Positions 1 to 7,536 of a DNA stretch of 54,308 nucleotides are shown here, piece after piece (the stretch's first letter is position 1; every line of letters starts with the position of its first letter). The DNA lies in the NCBI RefSeq assembly GCF_003075415.1, contig NZ_QDAH01000039.1, positions 1-54,308 on the forward strand. Reading direction: 5' to 3'. The notes under the pieces are model-generated. The model was not told the DNA's origin and searched no databases. It saw nothing but the letters and a program-made list of their open reading frames with translations. Origin of the DNA: Microvirga sp. KLBC 81. Its GTDB lineage: Bacteria; Pseudomonadota; Alphaproteobacteria; Rhizobiales; Beijerinckiaceae. Made by a program: the position numbers and the translations under genes.

Positions 1-180
1 ATGATCAACGAGCAGTGTTCGCATGTCATCTCCTATCATGGCACGCCCAGACCATTGGGCACATCACTGCCAACTATGAGGCCCGAGCGAGATGAGCGAG
101 TGCGCCTGCGTCGGAAGGATGATCATCCCGTACCCACAGTCGCGCAGCTCGTCGCGTCCTTACAACTCCTCTTCGCTTAG
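1..180 (+). CDS. Unassigned short open frame at the window edge
   Basis: A 59-codon frame runs from the first base (ATG) to a TAG at 178-180. It begins exactly at the window edge, so it may be the 3' end of a longer gene rather than a complete one. The product is rich in Arg, Pro and Leu and shows no motif I recognise. It lies in nod-locus debris and may be spurious. Confidence 0.2.
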   Translation: MINEQCSHVISYHGTPRPLGTSLPTMRPERDERVRLRRKDDHPVPTVAQLVASLQLLFA

Positions 181-214
181 GGTCACGCCAGCCACTCAAA
201 CGCAGCAAGTTCAG

Positions 215-777
215 TCAGGAGGCGAAGTGCCGCCGTCCGTCCCTCTCCGGAGCATTTGAAGCGAGAACCTTGTCCGGGACGACGAGAGGTTCGACTTCCG
301 GTGCACCATCTTCCACTGGCACCCGCTGGAGCCCGAGACAGCTGGATATAGCGACGGTGGCGGCAAGGAACGCGAGGTCCCACTGCGGTGAGCACCATCA
401 AGCAGTTTCCGGTGACGCGCCGGATCCAGTTTTCCACTTGCAACAGCGGGGAGGCATAGGACCATGTCACAAGCAGCAACATGCAAGAAGGAATCGCCCT
501 GCTGATGGAGCCGAATATCGGCGGTCGGCCAACCAAAAGTGCCACGAACAACTCCGACCTCAATTCGCATCGGTCCCCCAACACTCAGTTACGGTGCATC
601 CAAAGTTTGTTTGGAAGTATTGCCGGCACCCGGCTGGGCTTGTCCTGTGTTCACGAATGTATTCTCTCGGGTATCCGGATCAAAGGAGCGCCCCATCCTG
701 GTGTCGCGCCGTTCGAAAATGTTGCCGCCGATATACTTGATTTCAGTCAGATCACATTGTCCTAATGCATCGTTCCC
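215..777 (-). other. Decayed coding tract directly downstream of the nod box
   Basis: Reading away from the nod box on the minus strand, an open segment of 62 codons (589-777) starts immediately after an in-frame TAA, lacks an initiation codon at its beginning, and ends with TAA. Farther on, pieces of hydrophobic coding sequence continue in different frames to a TGA at 215-217. A nod box normally drives nodA/nodK/nodY-type genes at this place, but I cannot match these pieces to NodA, NodB or NodC. The plus-strand frames in the same interval are less protein-like. Best reading: a frameshifted or rearranged remnant of the nod-box-controlled transcription unit. Confidence 0.3.
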
Positions 778-780
778 TTA

Positions 781-827
781 GCTTGGTAAAATTGATTGTT
801 TGGATGACGTCCATTTACCCTATGGAT
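781..827 (-). promoter_or_regulatory. nod box (NodD-binding promoter)
   Basis: Read on the minus strand, the 47 bases fit the rhizobial nod-box consensus almost throughout, including the conserved core AAACAATCAATTTTACCAA and the upstream ATCCAT block. The departures are AATG for GATG and AAGC for AATC at the end. It points away from the nodD remnant, which is the usual divergent arrangement. NodD with a plant flavonoid would activate transcription leftward, but no intact nod gene follows in the window. Confidence 0.9.
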
Positions 828-838
828 ACAATGAAGAC

Positions 839-1087
839 GTGCGTTTCAAGGGCCTTGATCTCAATCTCCTCGTCGCGCTCGATGCTCTGATGACCGAGCG
901 GAACCTCACGGCGGCGGCACGCAGCATCAACCTGAGCCAGCCGGCCATGAGCGCGGCCGTCGGCCGGTTACGCGCCTATTTCCGCGATGAGCTATTCACG
1001 ATGAGGGGCCGTGAACTTGTCATAACACCGCGTGCGGCAGGACTCGCCCCCGCAGTCCGCGAGGCTCTGCTGGTACTGTCATTTTGA
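839..1087 (+). pseudogene. nodD: nodD, truncated LysR-type nodulation regulator
   Basis: NodD senses plant flavonoids and activates nod-box promoters. The frame from the GTG at 839 gives the characteristic NodD N-terminus [17 protein letters not shown] followed by the LysR helix-turn-helix (residues about 18-60, [19 protein letters not shown]) and the RGRELV strand. A TTG at 800 is in frame but lies inside the nod box, so GTG 839 is preferred. NodD is normally about 310 residues; homology stops after about 78 codons at base 1071, where the terminal repeat of an IS6-family element begins. The rest of nodD is not on the other side of that element, so more than a simple insertion took place. The product lacks the inducer-binding domain and should not work as an activator. 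Confidence 0.9.
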
Positions 1088-1091
1088 TGTC

Positions 1092-1390
1092 GGGATGACC
1101 AGGCTTCCGCAAGGAAGCATCCATGTCAGTCCAAATCGGCTCACCAAGGCAGCACCGGTCCCATCACGCCAAGTGGTGAATGCGCGGTTGCGGGCAGTTC
1201 GATACGCATTGGTGGAGAGGCGGTGACGCCCCAGTTCGACGTGGTTGTGGATCGGCGTGGGGCAGGAAAAAAGCTGTAGGGCATGGCGCTGATTTGAAAC
1301 GCTTCGTGTGGCGCTCCTGAGGTAGGGCCGTTTGATGTGAGACCTCGCAGCGGTTGTCAAGATTCCGACTCTGTCTATGTTCGACACCCG
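1092..1390 (-). pseudogene. C-terminal remnant of IS6-family transposase (IS6-b)
   Basis: Minus-strand frames carry the typical IS6 C-terminal tail (RHRLSTNAYRTARNRAFTTW), but the preceding segment, which should read like the ERxxxRFKSAxxAQRFLS block, is spread over two frames. The DDE catalytic core is absent. It pairs with the N-terminal piece at 3417-3534. Confidence 0.65.
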
Positions 1391-1429
1391 AGTAGATCTC
1401 GCGTTTGGCCGCCCAGGGTTTATGTAGCG

Positions 1430-1898
1430 AGCAGGAGGAATTGCTCCTCGGGTTAGGACTGCGGATTGCGGGCGTAGTTTGCCTGCTGTTTCCGCATCAT
1501 GTGCACCATTTCAATCCCGCCCAGGATGGCGCGAGCGCATCTGATGGACCTGATGCCGAGCATCGGCCGGATCCGCCGCTTGATCACCCGATGATCCTGC
1601 TCGATGCGATTGTTCAGATAAGCACTTTGCCGGATGCGAATGGGTTTCAAGTCACGCTGCGAACTGTTCTCGAGCCTGTCCGCGGTATCACAGGACAGGA
1701 TCGCCTCGCGGTTCGTCCGGCTGCCATCAATGACGATCCTCTCAGGTCTGCCATGCCGCTTCAGCGCTCGCGTCAGAAAGCGCTTAGCAGCAGTGAGGTT
1801 TCTTCGCTCGCTAAACCAGAACTCGACGGTGTCGCCGTTACTGTCAATGGCACGGTACAAATACATCCACCGCCCACGCATCTTGATATAGATACCGT
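1430..1898 (-). pseudogene. IS6-family transposase, C-terminal part (IS6-a)
   Basis: From YIKMRGRWMYLYRAIDSNGD through ERIVIDGSRTNREAI and NNRIEQDHRVIKRR this is the DDE catalytic half of an IS6/IS240-type transposase. The last about 11 codons are shifted out of frame: a stop after NPQS replaces the usual LAEQFEQLxA tail, which continues in the next frame. The N-terminal half lies at 3119-3343 on the other side of an IS110 insertion. Confidence 0.8.
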
Positions 1899-3118
1899 CT
1901 GATCGGCCAACTCTATTGGGCAACTGGTAAGCGATAGCTGTCTCGGCTTTTGAGCGCACCGGAGCAAATGTGAACCAGCTTGCGCATGGCAGCCCCTAAG
2001 CTCGACATCGTGGCCTTCCCTCGCCCAAGCAGCCGCTGCTGCTGGGCTTTGATGTCCGGGTTCAGCTTTGTCGCAACGATAGCTGCCGTATAGAGCGCGG
2101 CGCGCAGCCGGGAGTTGCCGGCTTTCGACAGCCGCGGTCTCCCTCGAACGCTCCGCCTGGACTGTCGTTCAATTGGTACCAGACCCAGGAAGGCGGCAGC
2201 TTGACGAGCTGTCTCGAATGGATGGCTACGCAGCAGCGCGAGCATTTGCATCGCTGTCTTCGGACCCACTGCCGGGATCGTGCGCAGTCTCTTCAGATCG
2301 GCTTGCAGATCCTCGTGAGCGGCAAAGTGTTCGGTAATTGCCTCCTGCAGCAGTTTACACTGAGCTTTGAGCGCCCTGATGCTCGAGACAAAGGAACGCT
2401 TGATGGCACTGGAGCAGCCACGAACACACGCCTGCTCATATCGGTTCTGCTCCCGGCGCAGATCGCCCTCCAGATCATCCAGCCGTGCGAGAAGAGCTTG
2501 GAGTTCGACCAGGGGCTCGGCGGGAGGGGTCCACGCTTTCGGCCGGGTCAGGCAGCCGTAGCGCGCCAGAAGCACTGCGTCGATCCGATCGGTCTTGCTG
2601 AGAACAGCCATATCTCTACCAAAACTGCGGATTTGGGCAGGGTTGACGAGGGAAACTGTCATACCTTTAGCAGCAAGGAGGCGAGCAGCGAGCTCGTGAT
2701 AGGCCGCTGTCGGCTCGAGAACCGCATGAACCTCTACGAGCTCAGTCTTAGAAGTTTTTGCCACCCAAGCGACCGCTCTCTCGATTCCGTCCAGGGTATT
2801 AGGAAAAGCCTTCTGGCCGATGGGACGCTCGCGGCCTTGAACGACCACCGCGCAATTCAGTCTCTCCTTTGCGACATCAATGCCGTAGAACACCGTCATA
2901 GAGCTCGCTCTCACTGAGAATGCCCCTTGCGCTGATCAACCTTGTGAATGCAGGCTTACCCATCTTCGGGATGACCTTTGATACCGTCCAATCTCAGCTG
3001 GGGCGCGTGGTGAGGCCGGGTGCCCCATCTATATCGCAGATTTCTGTCTTACGTCTCATTCGGGCTATCCCGGCCTCATGCTGTGGGAATAACCCGCAAC
3101 GCCCATCAAATACAAGGT
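1896..3118 (-). mobile_element. IS110-family element inserted in the IS6-a transposase gene
   Basis: The interval between the two halves of the IS6-a transposase holds a single IS110-type transposase on the minus strand plus about 200 bp of non-coding sequence. Like other IS110 elements it shows no clear terminal inverted repeats. The limits are inferred from where IS6 homology stops on each side. Confidence 0.6.
1913..2899 (-). CDS. IS110-family transposase
   Basis: The enzyme is a DEDD-type transposase/recombinase that moves the element by a site-specific-like reaction. The N-terminal RuvC-like domain begins FYGIDVAKERLN (first Asp), has the second acidic region near LEPTAAYHE, and continues to KTDRIDAVLLA (third and fourth acidic positions). 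The C-terminal transposase_20 domain is recognisable from TIPAVGPKTAMQMLALL to KAGNSRLRAALY. The frame also offers an ATG at 2912-2914, but the ATG at 2897-2899 begins where family homology begins, giving about 328 residues, normal for the family. It appears intact. Confidence 0.85.
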   Translation of the reverse strand: MTVFYGIDVAKERLNCAVVVQGRERPIGQKAFPNTLDGIERAVAWVAKTSKTELVEVHAVLEPTAAYHELAARLLAAKGMTVSLVNPAQIRSFGRDMAVLSKTDRIDAVLLARYGCLTRPKAWTPPAEPLVELQALLARLDDLEGDLRREQNRYEQACVRGCSSAIKRSFVSSIRALKAQCKLLQEAITEHFAAHEDLQADLKRLRTIPAVGPKTAMQMLALLRSHPFETARQAAAFLGLVPIERQSRRSVRGRPRLSKAGNSRLRAALYTAAIVATKLNPDIKAQQQRLLGRGKATMSSLGAAMRKLVHICSGALKSRDSYRLPVAQ

Positions 3119-3343
3119 CTCATCCACATGCCATTTCCGGCTGACGGGTCGCTTGCATCGATTGAACCGCTCGAGAAGCTCGGGTGAGTAACGGACCACC
3201 CAGCGACCCACCGTGGCGTGATCAACAGAGATGCCGCGCTCGGCCATCATCTCTTCGAGATCCCGCAGGCTCAGGCTGTCAGCGAGATACCACCGCACGC
3301 CAAGCAGGATTACCGGCCGATCGAATTGCCAGCCCTTGAACAT
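3119..3343 (-). pseudogene. IS6-family transposase, N-terminal part (IS6-a)
   Basis: It starts MFKGWQFDRPVILLGVRWYL and runs through the helix-turn-helix-like MMAERGISVDHATVGRWV to KWHVDET, where the IS110 insertion breaks it. The sequence is nearly identical to the N-terminus at 40390-40592. Its C-terminal half is at 1430-1898. Confidence 0.8.
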
Positions 3344-3416
3344 CCCGCGTCACTCTCTCTCTCGCCTGCGCAGACCATAGCCCCGCGATAGGAAAGAAAG
3401 AGTTGCGACAGAACCA

Positions 3417-3534
3417 GCATCTCCTCGACCATCCGAAGGCTGAGCGGAAACCGGAAGTACAACCAGACGGCATGGCTGATCACTTCAGCCGGAAAACGGT
3501 GGCGGGAGTAACGAGGGGCGTGGGTCGGTTCCAT
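3417..3534 (-). pseudogene. N-terminal remnant of IS6-family transposase (IS6-b)
   Basis: It begins MEPTHAPRYSRHRFPAEVIS, a standard start for one IS6 subgroup, and continues for about 40 codons to RMVEEML, where the terminal repeat of IS6-a interrupts it. Its own terminal repeat lies upstream at 3569-3585. Confidence 0.75.
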
Positions 3535-3678
3535 CCCTCACGGATAGCTCACCCCGGGTCACTCTTTGGTTAAGTTGACGGTGCCGAAATTGGATGCCCT
3601 TTCAAAAAGACCACAATCAAAGTGTTGCTTTGCACGAGTATCACCAGATTGACAGCCTCTTGCAATTGAAGGCTCGCT

Positions 3679-5514
3679 TCACGGCTCAAGTCCGCGCTCT
3701 CCGAGCACCTTGTGCATGAGCGCGCCTTTGATCTCGCGGGCGATTTCGTTGAGGATCTGGGCTCCGACTACCCGCTGGGCATCGACGTCGTCTGTCAGGC
3801 CGTCCCTCGCGAGGCGCTCGTTCAGGCGAGTTGGAAACTGCTCTTCCATCGCATCGGCGAGCCGCTCCTGCATCACTGCATGATCTTCGGGGGCGATCCG
3901 CCCCACCACCGTCTCCCAAGGTTGCCAGCGCGTTGCCAGATAGTCCGCGAAGCCCGTCGCCTCCTGCTCCCGCACCGACGCCGCGGCCCTGGCAACGTCG
4001 TCCTCGGTGACGTGAGAGACATTCAAGAAGCGCATGCCCGGGGCGATGTGCTGCAGCTCCAGCGGCTCGCGCAACTGGTTTTGGTAGGCAAGATAGACCT
4101 CGATCTCGTCGACGTTGGCGTCCGGATCGGCACGGCGGAGCGAGCTGACCGTCTCGCGCGCGATCCCCTCCAGCGCGTCCAAGCGGAACATGACACGGCC
4201 CTGCTGGAGCAGTTCGTCGAGCCGCCCGTCATAGGTCCCGGCCTCGACATCAGCGTTCACGCGTGCGGTCTGCATGCCGTTCCAGGTCAAAGTGATGCGA
4301 TCCTCGCAGCTCTCGCTCGCTCCGGCAGCCTGTTGGAAATACTGCTCGCGCAATCGCGGCCTGACCGCTGCCTCCCGCAGATCCTCGGCCACCGCCTGCC
4401 GGAACGCATCACTGCCAGAATTCACAGTGCCACGGAGCCGGTCGAGGAAGCGTGCGTAGTCCTGGGCACCAGGCTCCTCGGCAAAGCCCTGCCAGGCGGC
4501 CACGGTCGCCGGGTCGCCCTCGAGCCAGTCCGCGACAAACTCGTGCAAGGGCCGTGGCTGAACTTCCACCGCTACCGGGTCCATAAGCAAGAAGATCTGC
4601 GGACCGGCATAGTCACCGGCATGCATGGCTGTCGCCACGTTGGTCAGCAACCACTCGGGCAGCGGGTTGTTCTCCAGATCAACGGAGGAGTTACGGCCTA
4701 GCTGCGTCAGCAGGGTCTCGGGTACTCTGGTCAGCTGGTTGTTGCTGGCGCCGAGCCATAGGAGCTCCGCCGGGATCGTCTCGGGCAGGCTGGTCAGCTG
4801 GTTATTGCTGGCGCTGAGCCACTCGAGCCCGGCCGGGAGCGGGTCGGGCAGATTGGTCAGCTGATTGTAGTCGAGGTTCAGGCGCTCGAGCCCAGCTGGA
4901 AGATCGGGCAGGCTGGTCAGCCGGTTGCCGCTGGCGTCCAGCTCCTGAAGCGTTGCCGGAAGGGTGTCGGGCAGACTGGTCAGTTGGTTATTGTTGACAT
5001 TCAGGCGCCGAAGCCCCGGCGGCAGGTCTGCTGGCAGGCTCGTCAGCCTGTTGCTGTTCACGTAGAGCCGCTGGAGTCCGGCTGGAAGATCGGGCAAGCT
5101 GGTCAGTCGATTGTCGCTGGCGTAGAGCCGCTGAAGATCGGCTGGAAGGTTAGGTAGGCCGCTGAGTTGATTGCTATTGACATTCAGGCGCCGGAGCTCG
5201 GGTGGGAGGGCGGCGGACAAGACGGTCAGGGACCGGGACGAGAGATCGAGCGGCTCATCGAGATCGGCCGCCTGTCGCCAAGCGCTCGTTCGAAGTACCG
5301 CCTCTTGCCGGTTCTCGTCTTCGCCCTGCGCCTCTTCCGCAGCCCAGCCCGCCAGGACGTGGTCCTGCGACGAGGTGGGGTCGGCGGCGGACGCCCCCGC
5401 CTCGGTCAAGGCTGCGGCCCACTGCGCCGCGGCGGGAGACCCTGGTTCGGAGCTTTCGAATTCGGAAGTTGCGGAAGGAGTGCCAGCGCCAAGCTGGGCC
5501 CGTTCTGGATTCAT
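3679..5514 (-). CDS. nopM: NopM-type effector, NEL-domain E3 ubiquitin ligase
   Basis: A type III secreted ubiquitin ligase of the IpaH/SspH/NopM class, which transfers ubiquitin to host proteins after injection. The N-terminal about 85 residues are Ser/Ala/Glu-rich and low in structure, as in secretion signals. Residues about 88-270 hold roughly eight leucine-rich repeats of 20-21 residues (pattern LPxxLxxLxVxxNxLTSLPD). The NEL domain follows from about residue 320, with the catalytic cysteine in ESCEDRITLTWN (Cys403). The total of 611 residues fits the family. The start is the ATG at 5512-5514, preceded by GAGGAGG; a frame extending to 5586 is rejected because it would translate through the tts box. 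Its position between copies of an IS6-type terminus suggests capture as transposable cargo. Confidence 0.93.
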   Translation of the reverse strand: MNPERAQLGAGTPSATSEFESSEPGSPAAAQWAAALTEAGASAADPTSSQDHVLAGWAAEEAQGEDENRQEAVLRTSAWRQAADLDEPLDLSSRSLTVLSAALPPELRRLNVNSNQLSGLPNLPADLQRLYASDNRLTSLPDLPAGLQRLYVNSNRLTSLPADLPPGLRRLNVNNNQLTSLPDTLPATLQELDASGNRLTSLPDLPAGLERLNLDYNQLTNLPDPLPAGLEWLSASNNQLTSLPETIPAELLWLGASNNQLTRVPETLLTQLGRNSSVDLENNPLPEWLLTNVATAMHAGDYAGPQIFLLMDPVAVEVQPRPLHEFVADWLEGDPATVAAWQGFAEEPGAQDYARFLDRLRGTVNSGSDAFRQAVAEDLREAAVRPRLREQYFQQAAGASESCEDRITLTWNGMQTARVNADVEAGTYDGRLDELLQQGRVMFRLDALEGIARETVSSLRRADPDANVDEIEVYLAYQNQLREPLELQHIAPGMRFLNVSHVTEDDVARAAASVREQEATGFADYLATRWQPWETVVGRIAPEDHAVMQERLADAMEEQFPTRLNERLARDGLTDDVDAQRVVGAQILNEIAREIKGALMHKVLGERGLEP

Positions 5515-5556
5515 CGATGCCTCCTCTTCAGTAGCCAAATGCAGGAAATTCCCATC

Positions 5557-5587
5557 TACGAGGCTCAGCTGTCGCCAAGCTGACAAG
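5557..5587 (-). promoter_or_regulatory. tts box upstream of nopM
   Basis: On the minus strand the motif reads GTCAGCTTGGCGACAGCTGA, matching the TtsI-binding tts-box pattern (GTCAG, CTT, TCG-like centre, AGCT). It sits about 45 bp before the nopM start codon, which supports flavonoid/TtsI-dependent expression and the shorter start. Confidence 0.8.
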
Positions 5588-5650
5588 CCGCATTATTTCT
5601 TGAAAAACGACCGGGTCCTTACAGGGGAGCGCGCAAGGTTTGTGCAATAA

Positions 5651-6085
5651 GGTATCGTCAACTTAACAAGTTGAGTTAGGTCTGCCCGTCCCGGATCGTC
5701 AGATCAGATGCCGGCAGCGACACCAGTCACCTCCGCCCAAGTCATAAATGCCTGTGCTCGGGATTTGCGATGATCGGCGGCATGGATATTGGCGGGACGA
5801 CGGAAGAGGTTTGCAACCTGACCGTGAGCGGAGAGGAAGCGCTGGGCCTGACCGGCTGACTTGAAGCGCTTCATGATCCGCTCCCGTCGTCGCGTCGGCT
5901 GATGACTGTTCTCTGCGCGGTTGTTCAAGCCTTTGTGCTGTCGGTGCTCAACGCTTGGCATCACAACTCTCTTTGCGGCGGCGTAGCTGGCCAGCTTGTC
6001 TGTGATCATCACCCGCGGCGCGATGCCCTGCTTCTTGAGTAGCTTGCGCAGCAGGCGCTCGGCTGCCCTCGCATCGCGCCGGCTC
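5651..6085 (-). pseudogene. IS6-family transposase, C-terminal part (IS6-c)
   Basis: The left terminus GGTATCGTCAACTTAAC (5651) is the inverted counterpart of the terminus at 3569-3585. The transposase frame (5704-6085) covers SRRDARAAERLLRKLLKK, a DDE aspartate in ITDKLASY, and RAENSHQPTRRRERIM with the last acidic residue. It is cut at about 6086 by an IS110-type element, and its N-terminal half is not found on the other side. Confidence 0.8.
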
Positions 6086-7516
6086 TTCTCTATTCGGCCG
6101 CCTTCAGTCAAGCGCTTTTGGACTCCTCGACCTCATAGCTATAGCTGTCCCGCGGGTTCTCGCTTCTCTCCGGAATCGGCCTAACGGCCCTTCCACTATG
6201 GGATCAGAAGAATGAAGTGGAACAATCTGGATCGCGTCCTTCCGATCTTCGATCGGAGGAACATCCGATTGTGCGGACTCACCTCATTCATCGTCCCGCG
6301 AGGGACAGGCATCCGCCTGAGGGCGGAAGCTTGGGCTTCGGCCTGAAGGTCCTTGCTCAGTCAGACCTGGTCAGGCTGCCTGAACCTCTCTGGTCCAGCG
6401 GAACTCGGTTCCATCCAACCAGATGCGGTGCAGAATGGTCGCCAATCGGCGGGCGAGTGCGACAACCGCTTTTCGTCCGCCACGCCGCTGGGCCACCTTC
6501 ATGGTCCAGGCTTTCAGCCAGGACCAGCGGGTGATCCGGGTGAGCATGGCTTGGGCCGCCTCGAACAACAGGGTTCGCATCATGCCGTCGCCACACAAAG
6601 AGATCCTGCCGACCCGGTTGCTTTCTCCCGATTGATGCAAGACTGGCGTCAGACCCAAGGCAGCTCCCACTGCCTTGGAGGTTCGGAAGCGGGCTGGTGT
6701 GTCGATCGTCGCTACAAAAGCCAGAGACACCACGGGTCCGACGCCCGGAACCGTCATCAGGCGCCGGCACACCTCATCATTCCGGACCAAAGCCAATAGT
6801 TTGCGGTGGAGAACGGCAAAGTGCTCGCGCAGTTCGCGACGGGCCTCAAGGAGCGGCTCAATGATGTCGATCAGATCGGGCATGCTCTCAACGAGCTCGC
6901 GGATGCGCGCCTCGAACCGAGTTGCTCCCACGACGCCAACCTTGAGCCCGAAGTTGCGCAACAGACCACGGACGTCGTTCTCGATGGCGATCGCCTTCTC
7001 CTGCAGCAGCTTGCGCGCCGTCAGCAGTGCCCGCCGTTTCTGGCTGGAGAGGGTCTTCACATGCACCGGCCGGAACAGGTTGACCCGCATCATCTGGGCG
7101 ATGCCACGGGCATCATTGCGATCAGTTTTGTTCACTTGAGCTTTGAGAAAGGCCCTGGTGTGGCGCGCCTCAATGCACACCACAGGCAGCCCTACGGTGG
7201 AGAGCCCTTCAAAGAGCCATTGTGAGAGCGGCCCTGCCTCGAGTCCGATCCGCCCAAAGTCCCAAGCAGGATTTTGCAGGATCTGGAGAAGGTCGTCGGG
7301 ATGGCTGACAATCTTGATCTCGCGGCAGATTTTCCCCATCTCATCAACGATACACACCGCCGTCTCTTTGACTGAGACATCCAGACCCGCATAGTGCTTC
7401 ATGCTCCGCTCCTCCCACTGAGGCCACTCCCTATCAGCCTCGATGCCGCTCAGCCTGAAGCGCAACTTTGCCGGTGGAATGGCAGGTTCCGCCGCCAGGC
7501 CGAATACACCATCTGG
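6086..7516 (-). mobile_element. IS110-family element (copy A)
   Basis: The limits come from comparison with the related copy at 36638-38088. Both start with TTCTCTATTCGGC and end shortly after GCCGAATAC. About 285 bp of non-coding sequence lies left of the transposase and about 115 bp right of it. It abuts an IS6 remnant on the left and a group II intron on the right. Confidence 0.65.
6371..7402 (-). CDS. IS110-family transposase (copy A)
   Basis: A 343-residue DEDD transposase. It begins MKHYAGLDVSVKETAVCIVD (catalytic Asp in GLDVS), includes EAGPLSQWL and NKTDRNDARGIAQMM (acidic pair), and has the C-terminal TVPGVGPVVSLAFVATID/SNRVGRISLCGDGMMRTLL region. The open frame extends upstream to 7549, but the ATG at 7402 is the family start, next to GGAGCGGAGC. 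It shares most of its sequence with the protein at 36931-37968. It looks intact. Confidence 0.85.
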   Translation of the reverse strand: MKHYAGLDVSVKETAVCIVDEMGKICREIKIVSHPDDLLQILQNPAWDFGRIGLEAGPLSQWLFEGLSTVGLPVVCIEARHTRAFLKAQVNKTDRNDARGIAQMMRVNLFRPVHVKTLSSQKRRALLTARKLLQEKAIAIENDVRGLLRNFGLKVGVVGATRFEARIRELVESMPDLIDIIEPLLEARRELREHFAVLHRKLLALVRNDEVCRRLMTVPGVGPVVSLAFVATIDTPARFRTSKAVGAALGLTPVLHQSGESNRVGRISLCGDGMMRTLLFEAAQAMLTRITRWSWLKAWTMKVAQRRGGRKAVVALARRLATILHRIWLDGTEFRWTREVQAA

Positions 7517-7536
7517 ACCTCCCAAAGAACGTTTTC

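Larger units (their letters stand above)
1396..3416 (-). mobile_element. Second IS6/IS240-like element (IS6-a) inside IS6-b
   Basis: The right end near 3416 reads, on the minus strand, GGTTCTGTCGCAACTC, the terminal repeat shared with the copies at about 40660 and 48769. The left end is not sharply defined. It carries a 232-codon-type transposase split by an IS110-family insertion between the codons for HVDET and YIK. It closely resembles the copy at 38105-40670. Confidence 0.65.
1072..3585 (-). mobile_element. IS6-family element (IS6-b) carrying two nested insertions
   Basis: The left terminus (GGTACTGTCATTTTGAT at 1072) and the right terminus (GTTAAGTTGACGGTGCC at 3569-3585) are imperfect inverted copies of each other. 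Inside are the two ends of a minus-strand IS6-type transposase: the N-terminus at 3417-3534 and a frameshifted C-terminus at about 1092-1390. The centre of that gene is missing and is replaced by a second IS6-type element, itself split by an IS110 element. No 8-bp target duplication is visible outside, so the flanks have been rearranged. Confidence 0.7.

Noticed and set aside
270..740. Plus-strand open frame of 156 codons before nodD
   Set aside because: Low-complexity, Arg/Pro/Gln-rich product opposite more protein-like minus-strand segments that follow the nod box; no start signal.
3712..4701. Plus-strand 329-codon frame inside nopM
   Set aside because: Lies entirely antisense to the LRR/NEL effector gene and is a by-product of its GC-rich codons.
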